Shown piece by piece: positions 40,588-48,991 of a stretch of DNA of 64,000 nucleotides. Source of the stretch: Roseiflexus sp034432635. GTDB lineage: Bacteria > Chloroflexota > Chloroflexia > Chloroflexales > Roseiflexaceae. Position 1 is the first letter of the stretch. Every line of letters starts with the position of its first letter. The stretch lies in contig DAOUBK010000071.1 in assembly GCA_034432635.1 (NCBI GenBank), positions 62,001 through 126,000 of the forward strand, in the 5' to 3' direction. The notes under the pieces are model-generated. The model was not told the DNA's origin. It did not search any database and was given only the letters and a program-made list of their open reading frames with translations. Both the position numbers and the translations under genes were made by a program.

Positions 40588-42303
40588 AGCAGCGTTGCGC
40601 ACTGCTTCGGCAACCAGTGGATCACTGATGCTCAAGCCGTAGATCGCAATCAACCCGATAGCGCCGGCAACCAGCAGATAGTAGAGCGTCGGGATCGCCG
40701 TCTTGCGCAGCGTTGTGCCCTCCTGACCCAACAGCCCCACCGTTGCCGAGGCGGCAACAACATTGTGGATGGCGATCATATTGCCGGCTGCTGCTCCCAC
40801 CGATTGCAGCGCCACAATCATCGCACCGGAGATCAGCAGGCGCTCGGCGACACCATGCTGGAAGAGGCTGAACATCAGGTTGCTGACGGTGTTGCTACCG
40901 GCGATGAATGCTCCCAGTGCGCCGATGGTCGGTGCAAAGAGGGGCCAGATACCACCCACATTGACTGCAACCCACTCAGCCATGCTGATCGGCATGCTTG
41001 CGATGCCCAGTACATTGACCCCCGAATTGATATAGACGCGCACCATCGGTACGGTAAAGATCAGCACAAAGCCCGCGCCCAGAAGAACCTTGCTCGAGTC
41101 GCTGACCGCCGCCTGGAGTTCGCTGCGACTCATCTGATGGATGAAGAACGTGATCAGCACTACTGTCATCAGGATCGATGCCGGTAGATAGAGTGGTGTT
41201 GTCGAGGCAGTAATCCCAGTGTCGAAAATGTTGCTCCATTCGATCTTCAGCACCGATCGCAGCGTCGAACCGATCGGCAGTTGCGGCAGACGGGTCAGCA
41301 CTAGGAACAGCGCCACCAGCAGGTATGGCGTCCACGCCAGCCAGGTACTCATCGTCTTCTTGCCCGTCAGATCATCGAGTTTCATCTCAATTCGTCCAAG
41401 CCATTCTGGTTGCCACTCGCTCGCCGGCGCAAAATCCCACGTATCCTTCGGCAACAGAAACCGGCGTCGTGCTGCAGTGACGACGATCGCCAGCCCCACC
41501 AGCGCACCCAGGAGCGATGGAAACTCCGGACCCAGCAAGATGCCGGTAAGGGTGTAGGGAATGGTGAACGCCAGACCGCTGAAAATGGCGAACGGAGCCA
41601 TTGATAATCCTTCGGTCCACGATTTGTTCTTTCCAAAGAAGCGGGTCATCATCACGACCATCAGCAGTGGCATAAGCGTGCCGGTGATGCCATGGATGAC
41701 TGCGGCGCGCACAGTGATCAGACGTAGATAGTCGCTGAATGTCAGCCCGACTGCGGCCAGTTGTGCGCTCAATTCGGGCGTATCCAGCCCGCCACGCACG
41801 CCAACCAGGATCGGGGTCCCTACTGCGCCGAACGTCACCGGGGTGCTCTGTACCATCATCCCGATCATCACCGCCGCCATCGCCGGAAAGCCAAGCGCAA
41901 CCATCAGTGGCGCAGCGATTGCAGCTGGTGTACCGAATCCCGACGCTCCTTCGATGAACGAACCGAACAACCAGCCGATAATGATCGCCTGTACCCGCCG
42001 GTCATCGCTGATCGTACTGAACCCGTTTCGGATGACTGTCACCGCACCGGAATGCTTGAGCGTGTTGAGCAGCAGAATGGCGCCGAAGATGATCAGGAGA
42101 ATATCGAATGTAATGAACAAACCCTGAATAGTCGAGGCGACCACCCGCAGTGGTGAGACCTGCCAGGCAAAAAGGGCGATCAGAACGGCAACGAGATAGA
42201 CGACCGGCATTGCCTGTCGTGCGGGCCAGCGCAAACCGACGAGAAGGATGGCTGCGATCAGAATCGGGCTGAATGCTAGCAATGCCTGCAAGCCGAGACT
42301 CAT
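40579..42303 (-). CDS. lctP: L-lactate permease (LctP family)
   Basis: 574 residues with about 13-14 membrane segments; proton-coupled importer of lactate and glycolate. Family segments are GASGFGTPAAIAAPLMVALGFP (about 118-140), VQSTPVTFGAVGTPILVGV (about 150) and the late GSNTVSNLMFSLFQ and VGAAAGNMIAIHNVVAASATVGLLG. ATG 42303 is preceded by GGAGGT. The 3' end overlaps the end of the convergent specificity-domain gene by 9 bp. Lactate use is consistent with photoheterotrophic growth; a LarA-like gene lies at 30203-31528. Confidence 0.94.
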   Translation of the reverse strand: MSLGLQALLAFSPILIAAILLVGLRWPARQAMPVVYLVAVLIALFAWQVSPLRVVASTIQGLFITFDILLIIFGAILLLNTLKHSGAVTVIRNGFSTISDDRRVQAIIIGWLFGSFIEGASGFGTPAAIAAPLMVALGFPAMAAVMIGMMVQSTPVTFGAVGTPILVGVRGGLDTPELSAQLAAVGLTFSDYLRLITVRAAVIHGITGTLMPLLMVVMMTRFFGKNKSWTEGLSMAPFAIFSGLAFTIPYTLTGILLGPEFPSLLGALVGLAIVVTAARRRFLLPKDTWDFAPASEWQPEWLGRIEMKLDDLTGKKTMSTWLAWTPYLLVALFLVLTRLPQLPIGSTLRSVLKIEWSNIFDTGITASTTPLYLPASILMTVVLITFFIHQMSRSELQAAVSDSSKVLLGAGFVLIFTVPMVRVYINSGVNVLGIASMPISMAEWVAVNVGGIWPLFAPTIGALGAFIAGSNTVSNLMFSLFQHGVAERLLISGAMIVALQSVGAAAGNMIAIHNVVAASATVGLLGQEGTTLRKTAIPTLYYLLVAGAIGLIAIYGLSISDPLVAEAVRNAASQ

Positions 42304-42520
42304 ACGAATACCTCCTGCTCAACGCTGAACGGTAAGCCGAAATTGTGCATGCACAAGCCGCCCGGTGCCTGTCGGTTGTGCCACGATCGTGGTGATACAA
42401 GTATGTCGCTAGGATTGGGAACCTGGCGGATTGAGCATATTATAGTAAGAGATGCATCTGATATTTGATAATAGTTGTCAACACGTTATAGTGGGTTGAT
42501 AACCAGGCGTTGCAGAAGCA

Positions 42521-42700
42521 GCGGGCTAAACCTCTGTCTCACTCTGTGAAGGAGATGGGCTAAAGCCCCGCCGTACTCTGCGGAAGTAGTGCGGGCCGGC
42601 ATACGAGCAGAGGCAGACTAAAGCGCTGTCTCCCTCCGTGGAGGCGGTGGGCTAAAGATCGGTCTCCCTCTGTGGAAGCCGTGCGGGCTGGCATACGAGT
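42521..42700. repeat. 92-bp compound tandem repeat, two copies
   Basis: GGGCTAAA-type cores occur at about 42526, 42560, 42618 and 42652, so spacings alternate 34 and 58 bp and sum to an exact 92-bp period. Each copy ends with GTGCGGGCCGGCATACGAG or its one-mismatch form (42589-42607 and 42681-42699). No gene is contained. Confidence 0.8.
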
Positions 42701-42710
42701 CGGTGGCTTA

Positions 42711-42784
42711 GCCTATCCGAAAAATTCTGCCGAGGTCGACGAAGGCACTGCCATTGCCTACCCGTATGAGTCATTTGGATAGGC
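42711..42784. other. Long-range inverted repeat between the tandem repeat and tyrS
   Basis: GCCTATCC (42711-42718) is complementary to GGATAGGC (42777-42784). The flanking GAAA and TTT allow three further pairs with one bulge. It bounds about 58 bp of unique sequence at the end of the lctP-tyrS gap; nothing else seen there. Confidence 0.4.
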
Positions 42785-42815
42785 GCTTATGACCCCTAGG
42801 GTAATCTAGAAGGTT

Positions 42816-44090
42816 CTACCCGATCCTCACCAGGTGGTACTGTTTGCGTCCTTTGCGCAGCACGATCAACTGCCCGTCAATGCTGTCGTTCAGCGTCAGG
42901 CACCGACCGACATCAGGGCACTGGACATTATTAACATACATCCCGCCACCCTCAATCGTGCGACGGGCATCGCTCTTCGATGTGGCAATGCCGCAGCGCA
43001 GCAGCACATCAATCAGGGAGCAGCCATTACCCTCGAAGTCCTGGCGCGGGAGCGTGGTTGATGGTACGTCTTCGAATATGTCGATCACATCACCGGCGCT
43101 GAGGCGCGCCAGTGATCCGCCGAACAGCGCCCGCGATGCTTCTTCAGCGCGCGCCAGCGCCGTTTCGCCATGCACCATGCGCGTCACCTCACGCGCCAGA
43201 CGCTGCTGCGCCGCGCGTTGTTCCGGCTGTCGCGCGGTCATGCGTTCGAGTTCCTCGATTTCGGGAGCGCTCAACCAGGTGAAATACCGCAGGTACCGCC
43301 CCACATCGGCATCATCGACGTTGTACCAGAACTGGTAGAAGCGGTAGGGTGATGTGCGCTTTGGATCGAGCCAGACGGCACCCGACTCGGTCTTGCCGAA
43401 TTTGGTGCCATCCGCTTTCGTTACCAGCGGATACACCAGACCATACGCCTTCTGACCGAAGGTACGGCGGATCAGCTCGATGCCGGCGGTGATATTCCCC
43501 CACTGATCGCTGCCGCCTGCCTGGAGTTTGCAGCCATAATGCTCGAAGAGGTAGGCAAAATCATACGCCTGGAGCAGCATATAACTGAACTCGGTGAACG
43601 AAATGCCGCTTTCACTCGTCATACGTGAGCGTACCGAGTCCTTTGCCAGCATATAGTTGACCGTCACGTGTTTGCCGACGTCGCGCAAAAAATCCATCAA
43701 CGACAGACGGGTCAGCCAGTCGGCGTTGTTGAGGAGCAGAGCGGAGTGATCGCCTGCGTTGAAATCGAGGAACTGCGCGAGTTGACCTTTGATAGCTTCG
43801 ACATTCGCAGCGACCTGTTCTTTGCTGAGGAGGGGGCGCTCCTGCGTTTTACCGCTCGGATCGCCGATCAACCCTGTGCCGCCGCCGGCCAATGCAATGG
43901 GCGTGTGCCCCCAATGCTGGAAGCGTGCCAGGGTCAGCAGCGGCAGCAGGTGCCCGATGTGCAGGCTATCGGCGCTGGGGTCGAAGCCGATATAGAGCGT
44001 GACGCGCTCCCGTGCCAGCAATTCGTCCAGACCATCACTGCTTTCGTACAGCAAGCCGCGCCAGCGTAGTTCGTTAAGGATTGTGGTCAT
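42816..44090 (-). CDS. tyrS: Tyrosyl-tRNA synthetase
   Basis: 424-residue class I synthetase charging tRNA-Tyr. The HIGH-type motif is SLHIGHLLPL (about 43-52), with substrate residues in YIGFDPSADSLHIGH and QAGGSDQWGNITAG (about 190-203). The KMSKS equivalent is KFGKTESG (about 233-240). A C-terminal S4 RNA-binding domain (about 355-424; LIDVLLRCGIATSKSDARRTIEGGGMYVN) is complete. ATG 44090 is taken because homology starts with MTTILNEL; the upstream open codons run through the heptamer repeat. No T-box leader is recognisable. Confidence 0.96.
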   Translation of the reverse strand: MTTILNELRWRGLLYESSDGLDELLARERVTLYIGFDPSADSLHIGHLLPLLTLARFQHWGHTPIALAGGGTGLIGDPSGKTQERPLLSKEQVAANVEAIKGQLAQFLDFNAGDHSALLLNNADWLTRLSLMDFLRDVGKHVTVNYMLAKDSVRSRMTSESGISFTEFSYMLLQAYDFAYLFEHYGCKLQAGGSDQWGNITAGIELIRRTFGQKAYGLVYPLVTKADGTKFGKTESGAVWLDPKRTSPYRFYQFWYNVDDADVGRYLRYFTWLSAPEIEELERMTARQPEQRAAQQRLAREVTRMVHGETALARAEEASRALFGGSLARLSAGDVIDIFEDVPSTTLPRQDFEGNGCSLIDVLLRCGIATSKSDARRTIEGGGMYVNNVQCPDVGRCLTLNDSIDGQLIVLRKGRKQYHLVRIG

Positions 44091-44092
44091 AA

Positions 44093-44110
44093 GAACTGAG
44101 AACTGAGAAC
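44093..44110. repeat. Heptanucleotide tandem repeat (GAACTGA type) at the tyrS start
   Basis: GAACTGA GAACTGA GAAC, immediately upstream of the tyrS ATG, so it would form the last bases of the mRNA leader and occupies the ribosome-binding position. Confidence 0.7.
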
Positions 44111-44210
44111 CTTTACTCGATAAGCATACCAGCAATGCCGCTGCTCGTCAAAAGTGGAAGAATTTTTCCCTGGCGTCGTTGATTGTGTATGGATCGGCGA
44201 TGAGATATGC

Positions 44211-44237
44211 AGTATACTTTGAGGTTAACAGGCACAA
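44211..44237 (-). promoter_or_regulatory. Candidate tyrS promoter
   Basis: Minus strand TTGTGC (44237-44232), 15-bp spacer, TATACT (44216-44211). The spacer is short. It is divergent from and adjacent to the YbaK gene. Confidence 0.35.
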
Positions 44238-44249
44238 GGAGGTGCTTCA

Positions 44250-44741
44250 ATGACATGTCTCGAACGCCTGAGCGCGTACCTGCGCGAAAATTGCGTTCCG
44301 TACACGATCCACCATCATCCTGTCGCGTATACCGCTTTCGCCATCGCAGCCAGTGAACACATTCCGCCGCATGCTTTCGCCAAAGTCGTCATGGTCTTCA
44401 TTGACGGGCGAATGACGATGCTTGTCGTGCCTGCCGATACCCGCGCCGATCTGGTGCGTCTTGCCGATGTGATCGGCGCGCGTGAAATCTGTCTGGCGGA
44501 CGAACGCGAATTTGCGCCCCTCTTCCCCGATTGCGAACCCGGCGCAATGCCGCCATTCGGCAACCTGTACGGTCTTCCGGTGTATCTGGATCGCGATCTT
44601 GCTGAGTGCGAAACAATAATGTTCCAGGCTGGCACACACCAGGATGCGATCAGGATGCGAAGCGAGGATTTCATCCGGCTTGCGCGTCCGTTTATCACAT
44701 CGTTCGAGCACGATACGCCTATGCTGGCAGGTCATTTCTGA
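44250..44741 (+). CDS. YbaK/EbsC-family aminoacyl-tRNA deacylase
   Basis: 163 residues of the trans-editing fold that hydrolyses mischarged tRNAs such as Cys-tRNA-Pro or Ala-tRNA-Pro. Typical features are the VPYTIHHHPVAYTA start, the Lys in FAKVVMVFIDG (about 45), VVPADTRADLVRLADVIG and the G-x-x-P-x-G loop CEPGAMPPFGN (about 95-105). AAGGAGG stands about 8 bases before ATG 44250. Divergent from tyrS and followed by dodecin after 34 bp. The exact tRNA specificity cannot be read from the sequence. Confidence 0.88.
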   Translation: MTCLERLSAYLRENCVPYTIHHHPVAYTAFAIAASEHIPPHAFAKVVMVFIDGRMTMLVVPADTRADLVRLADVIGAREICLADEREFAPLFPDCEPGAMPPFGNLYGLPVYLDRDLAECETIMFQAGTHQDAIRMRSEDFIRLARPFITSFEHDTPMLAGHF

Positions 44742-44775
44742 TCCGGAACCGGTTAGTTGAGGAAGGAGGAAAGTC

Positions 44776-44997
44776 ATGTCTGAGAGCGTGTACAAAGTCA
44801 TCGAACTCGTTGGCGTAAGCCCTGAGTCGTGGGAGAAAGCGGCAGTGAATGCTATCGAGACTGCTTCGCGCCATCTGCAGGATCTGCGGGTGGGTGAGGT
44901 GGTACAGATGGACATTCATCTGGAGGATGGCAAGAATATCGTCTATCGCACCAAACTGAGATTGTCGTTCAAGTATCATGAGGATCTGAGAGATTGA
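44776..44997 (+). CDS. Dodecin-family flavin/CoA-binding protein (flavin-stacking Trp absent)
   Basis: 73 residues matching dodecin from start to end: VYKVIELVGVSPESWEKAAVNAIETASRHL, then the second strand and YRTKLRLSFKY. Dodecins form hollow 12-subunit spheres that store or buffer flavins. In characterised members a Trp in the L-R-W-A-E-V stretch stacks on the flavin ring; here that stretch reads LRVGEV, so the Trp is replaced by Val. The ligand may therefore differ or binding be weaker. GGAAGGAGGAAAG precedes ATG 44776. Confidence 0.92.
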   Translation: MSESVYKVIELVGVSPESWEKAAVNAIETASRHLQDLRVGEVVQMDIHLEDGKNIVYRTKLRLSFKYHEDLRD

Positions 44998-45161
44998 AAC
45001 AATCCCTCTTGATCGTGCGCTGGCATCTGACGTTGTGATACTGTTTTCCCCCTGTATCGCCTTCCTGCTCGAGGGAAATACATGGTGCAGAGGGAGCAGT
45101 TTATTGCCATGCCATCCGTGCGTCGATGCCGGGCGCCGTGATCCTGCCGGACTACGCCAAC

Positions 45162-45189
45162 TGGACTCCTGGCGGGTTTGTGTTACAAT
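45162..45189 (+). promoter_or_regulatory. Promoter for the 81-residue protein and cation transporter
   Basis: TGTTACAAT (45181-45189), an extended -10, with TGGACT (45162-45167) 16 bp upstream. Leader of about 75 nt. Confidence 0.45.
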
Positions 45190-45268
45190 ATGCAAGTATT
45201 CTGACAGACACCTGATAAAGCATTGATACAGTCCATGTCAGCGAACCATTCATCCAGAGAGGACGCGG

Positions 45269-45514
45269 ATGTCTACTGTTGAACTGGATGCACTCATCGA
45301 CCGTCTTCTGCCACGTGTGCTTGCTGACCCTGACCTTGGTGACGGTCGTGTTTTCACCCGTCTGCACCTCCAACACCTCTGGGCGCTGAGCTGTCTCCAT
45401 GCCGGGCAGTGCTACGACGAATCCCTGCTCATCAGTCGCCTTACCAGGTGCCTGCCACGGCACGTCGCTCTGAGTCGCGATCTGAGTACCGCAGTGGTCT
45501 CCAATCAACGCTGA
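45269..45514 (+). CDS. 81-residue hypothetical protein
   Basis: Helical, Leu-rich soluble protein: VELDALIDRLLPRVLADPDLGDG, then LHLQHLWALSCLHAGQCYDESLL. Two Cys flank the AGQ segment. GAGAGGA lies upstream of ATG 45269 and the stop is one base before the transporter start, so they are co-translated. No family recognised. Confidence 0.55.
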   Translation: MSTVELDALIDRLLPRVLADPDLGDGRVFTRLHLQHLWALSCLHAGQCYDESLLISRLTRCLPRHVALSRDLSTAVVSNQR

Positions 45515-45515
45515 T

Positions 45516-46139
45516 ATGACGATTGAAGAAGCTGATCCGCTTCCGTCGAGTGATGAAGTGCTACGTGGCGCGGTGCGCTTTGTAGCCCTGGCGAACCTGG
45601 CGTATTTTGGTGTAGAGTTTGCCATTGCCCTGGCCATCGGCTCGGTTGCGCTCTTCGCCGATAGTATCGATTTCCTCGAAGATACAGCACTCAATCTGCT
45701 CATTCTCATCGGTCTGGGTTGGTCGGCTGTCTGGCGTGGACGTCTGGGGATGATCCTGGCGGGCATCCTGTTGATCCCCAGCCTGGCGACGGTCTGGAAG
45801 GGGTGGGAGAAATTTCTCCATCCGGCGCCGCCTGATCCCGTATGGCTTGCAGTGGCGGGCGTGGGCGCTCTGGCAGTCAACCTCACCTGCGCCCTCATCC
45901 TGGCGCGCCACCGGCAGCATCAGGGGAGTCTGGTCAAGGCGGCTTTCTTCTCCGCGCGCAATGATGCGCTGGCGAACGTCGCTATCGTCGTGGCAGGAAT
46001 GGTAACCTGGCTGATTCTTTCCGGCTGGCCCGATCTGATCGTAGGGCTGGGAATACTCGTGATCAATGCCGATGCCGCCCGCAAGGTCTGGATTGCTGCG
46101 CGCCGCGAGGTGCGGCTGATGGATAAGACCGGGAACTGA
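45516..46139 (+). CDS. Cation-efflux (CDF)-like transporter, membrane domain only
   Basis: 207 residues, six membrane segments. The metal-site halves of the CDF family appear as SVALFADSIDFLEDTALNLL (helix 2, about 42-61) and NDALANVAIVVAG (helix 5, about 150-162). Typical CDF proteins are about 300 residues with a C-terminal cytoplasmic metal-sensing domain; this one ends after helix 6, so it lacks that domain. The His/Asp pattern is changed (ADSIDFLED in place of HxxxD), so the metal is uncertain. It follows the 81-residue gene with 1 bp between. Convergent with the kinase gene. Confidence 0.75.
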   Translation: MTIEEADPLPSSDEVLRGAVRFVALANLAYFGVEFAIALAIGSVALFADSIDFLEDTALNLLILIGLGWSAVWRGRLGMILAGILLIPSLATVWKGWEKFLHPAPPDPVWLAVAGVGALAVNLTCALILARHRQHQGSLVKAAFFSARNDALANVAIVVAGMVTWLILSGWPDLIVGLGILVINADAARKVWIAARREVRLMDKTGN

Positions 46140-46161
46140 GCACTAAGTGCGATAGAACGCC

Positions 46162-47661
46162 TTACGACGACGAACCGCTGCCCACCGCTTCATACGAGAG
46201 TTCTACCGCCGGCACTGCGATACACATCACCGATCCATCACTACTGGTGCGCTCCAGCCAGATCTGTCCGCCGAGAGCCTCGACATCACGACGCGCGAGG
46301 CTCAGTCCAAGCCCTGCGCCGGGGTGCTCTGCCAGCGCGCGGGTGCGACGACCGCGATAAAACGCATCGAACAGCAGGTCCTGCTCTTCGGGTGGAATGC
46401 CCGGACCCTGATCTTCGATGGTGATGACGGCAAGACCATCGCGCAGGCTCGCGCCGATCGTTACCGTGCCCGAGTTGCTGTACCGGATGGCGTTATCGAC
46501 GACTTCGTGCAAGGCGTGCCGCAGCACGGTCACATCACCCCATACCGCGAGTCCTTCGGGGGCGCTTACGCGCAGATGTAGCCCTTTTGCGCGTACTGCC
46601 GGGGTAAATGTTTCGGCGATTTCTTCGAGTAATGGAAGGAGTTCAATCGAGGACGAAGCGCGATGCAGGCGCTCTTCTGCCTCTTCGAGCGCGTGATCCA
46701 TCAGCAGCACCCGGTCGACCAGCGTCTCAAGTTGCAGGATGCTATTGCGCACGACGTGGCTGAGTTCACGCATCAGTTCCGGTTGGTGCGTGAGCAGTTG
46801 CAGCGCCAGAGACAGGCTCGTGACCGGTGTGCGCAGTTCATGACCGACATGCTCGATGAATTCGTCCTTCAGTTTATCGAGCCGACGCAGTTGATTGTTC
46901 AGGCGGGCAATTTCGGTATATGCGCGGGTATTCTCGAGAGCGCTGGCAACCGCCGGCGCCAGCGTAACAAGCAGACGGATCGTCTGTGGTGAGTATCCAC
47001 GTCGGCTCATCGACCAGCCGCATCCGTAGATGCCCACAAGGCGACTGCCGATACGGAGCGGAAATGCAAGCCCCACGCTCTGCGCCACAAAAGGTTTGAC
47101 CCATTCATCATCAGAGTGTGCTGGAATGCGCACATACTCACCGCAACGCCGCAATTTGTTCACACTCGCTCCCTGCGCCAGCAGGGTTGCACCGGGAAAG
47201 TGTTTCTCCTGTCCCAGCGCAACAAACACATGGTCATCCGGAGGCTCGAGCATCCAGAGCGTTGCACTGTAGAGTCGCAGTCGAGTCGGCAGATCGTCAA
47301 TGAGGAGTGCGCGCAATGCTTCTGGCTCGATGGTATGGCTGAGCGCAGTACTGAACTCACGCAGGATCTCCTCGCTATCCTGCCAGCGTAGGCGCAGGAT
47401 CTGGTTGCTGAGTATCACCAGCCGTCGTCGCAACGGAACGACGGCGACTGTCAGCCCGACTGACGCCAGCATATGCAGGATCGCGTGATCCCAAATCCCG
47501 AACTGCGATAGCAGGATGAGCAGTCCAAGGTACAGAAAGACCAACAGGAGCGCCAGGCTCACGTTCACCAGCACCATGCCGAGCAAGCGTGCCCGTAGAT
47601 AAGTGTCCACCAATGTGGATTTCTGCTCCACGGTGATCTCCTGCTGCGCAGTTGTCCGCAT
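46162..47661 (-). CDS. Sensor histidine kinase with two membrane helices and a GAF domain
   Basis: 499 residues. Two adjacent hydrophobic segments (about 28-50 and 55-75) anchor it with almost no outer loop. A GAF-type sensor follows (about 110-265; LRALLIDDLPTRLRLYSATLWMLEPPDDHVFVALG), then HisKA with phospho-His in EFIEHVGHELRTPVTSLSLALQLL (about 289) and HATPase with NAIRYSNSGTV, EDQGPGIPPEEQDLLFDAFYRG and GAGLGLSLARRDVEALGG. ATG 47661 is chosen because the open frame beyond it to 47976 lies over the dehydrogenase end and terminator. No response regulator is adjacent. Confidence 0.92.
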   Translation of the reverse strand: MRTTAQQEITVEQKSTLVDTYLRARLLGMVLVNVSLALLLVFLYLGLLILLSQFGIWDHAILHMLASVGLTVAVVPLRRRLVILSNQILRLRWQDSEEILREFSTALSHTIEPEALRALLIDDLPTRLRLYSATLWMLEPPDDHVFVALGQEKHFPGATLLAQGASVNKLRRCGEYVRIPAHSDDEWVKPFVAQSVGLAFPLRIGSRLVGIYGCGWSMSRRGYSPQTIRLLVTLAPAVASALENTRAYTEIARLNNQLRRLDKLKDEFIEHVGHELRTPVTSLSLALQLLTHQPELMRELSHVVRNSILQLETLVDRVLLMDHALEEAEERLHRASSSIELLPLLEEIAETFTPAVRAKGLHLRVSAPEGLAVWGDVTVLRHALHEVVDNAIRYSNSGTVTIGASLRDGLAVITIEDQGPGIPPEEQDLLFDAFYRGRRTRALAEHPGAGLGLSLARRDVEALGGQIWLERTSSDGSVMCIAVPAVELSYEAVGSGSSS

Positions 47662-47752
47662 GAAGAGAACGTTCCTACAGTATGTCGGAGGTACGCTCTG
47701 AGAAGACACAATCTGTCGCCATTGCATTGCGAAACGTGAGGTGTACTGCTCC

Positions 47753-47791
47753 AGAGAAACATAAAGCCGCCTGGATGCGGTCATCCAGGCG
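47753..47791 (-). terminator. Terminator after the iron alcohol dehydrogenase gene
   Basis: Minus-strand stem CGCCTGGATG (47791-47782), loop ACCG, CATCCAGGCG (47777-47768), followed by GCTTTATGTTTC. About 30 bp after the dehydrogenase stop. Confidence 0.75.
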
Positions 47792-47822
47792 ACTCGTAGA
47801 AGGTGTGATGCCCGTCTTTCTG

Positions 47823-48989
47823 CTACCAGGCGGCTCGGAGGATGGCGAGCGCGTCCTCGTATTCGACCGGGCGCGGATTGCTCATGATTGCTCCGTCCAT
47901 CAATGTACCTTCCGCAAGGGCAGGCAATGCCTCCTCGGGCACACCAACATCGCGCAGGCGCGCAGGCAGGCCGCAATCGGCGGCAAGTTTGGCAACGGCG
48001 GCAATCCCGTCCGCGATGACATCCTCTTCGGAACGTCCACCGGCATTGACCCCCATTGCCCGCGCGATCCGGACCATACGGTTGGGGACGACCGGGGCGT
48101 TGAACCGCATACCGTGGGGCAGCAGGATCGAATTGGCGGTGCCGTGGTGCACGTGGTAGGCAGCGCCAACCGTATGCGATGCGGCGTGGATGATACCGGT
48201 GTTAACGCCAATGCCCGTTGTCGAAAATGCAATACCGGCAATTGCCGCTGCGATCAGCATATTTCCACGCGCCTCCATATCTTCACCATTGTGCGTTGCA
48301 GCGCGCAGATAGTTGGAAATCATATCGATTGCCTGGATCGCCAGACTATCGGTGATCGGGTTGGCGCCAACGCCGACGAATGTCTCAATCGCGTGGCTGA
48401 GGGCGTCCATTCCGGTGGCTGCCGTCAGGCGCGGCGGCAGGGTGCGTGTCATCTCCGGGTCGAGGATTGCCAGTTCTGGTCCCAGGTACGGGCTGAGGAA
48501 GAAGAGTTTCTGTTCCGACTGCTCATCGCGGATAACGGCAACCGGCGTGACCTCGCTACCGGTACCGGCAGTCGTCGGAATGGCGATCATCGGGAAGAGC
48601 GGACGTGTCAGCAAGTTTGCGCCCTGATAATCGTACAGCGTTCCACCCTCGGTCAACAGGATGCGCATCGCTTTGGCAGTATCGATGGCGGAACCGCCAC
48701 CCACGGCAATCAACACATCGGCGCCGGCATCGCATGCAACCGCTGCCCCCTGCTCGACCGTGGCCACCGATGAGTCGGGAGGGACGTCGGTAAACGCCCC
48801 GGCGACCGTGATCGAGCCTTCCAACCCCTCGCGTACCCGGTCGAGCAGCCCGGCCTGCACAACGCCAGGGTCGGCGACAAGCAGTGCGCGCTGGACGCCG
48901 AGTTGAACGACCTCATTGGCAAAATCGCGCACCAGACCGATCTTGTACATCAATCGGGTGCGCATATGGTACTCGAAAAAGTCGATCAT
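47823..48989 (-). CDS. Iron-containing alcohol dehydrogenase (group III)
   Basis: 388 residues of the Fe-ADH/dehydroquinate-synthase superfamily, reducing an aldehyde or ketone with NAD(P)H. The nucleotide loop is VGGGSAIDTAKAM (about 95-107), IPTTAGTGSEVTP follows, and metal ligands lie in ATGMDALSHAIET (Asp and His, about 190-200) and HASHTVGAAYHVHHGTANSILLPH (His residues about 255-275). Start ATG 48989 has GGAGGAGTG upstream; the longer frame reaches into the CpXC gene. It follows the CpXC gene by 2 bp and ends with a terminator. The substrate, perhaps an intermediate of hydroxypropionate or butanol type, is unknown. Confidence 0.92.
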   Translation of the reverse strand: MIDFFEYHMRTRLMYKIGLVRDFANEVVQLGVQRALLVADPGVVQAGLLDRVREGLEGSITVAGAFTDVPPDSSVATVEQGAAVACDAGADVLIAVGGGSAIDTAKAMRILLTEGGTLYDYQGANLLTRPLFPMIAIPTTAGTGSEVTPVAVIRDEQSEQKLFFLSPYLGPELAILDPEMTRTLPPRLTAATGMDALSHAIETFVGVGANPITDSLAIQAIDMISNYLRAATHNGEDMEARGNMLIAAAIAGIAFSTTGIGVNTGIIHAASHTVGAAYHVHHGTANSILLPHGMRFNAPVVPNRMVRIARAMGVNAGGRSEEDVIADGIAAVAKLAADCGLPARLRDVGVPEEALPALAEGTLMDGAIMSNPRPVEYEDALAILRAAW

Positions 48990-48991
48990 CG

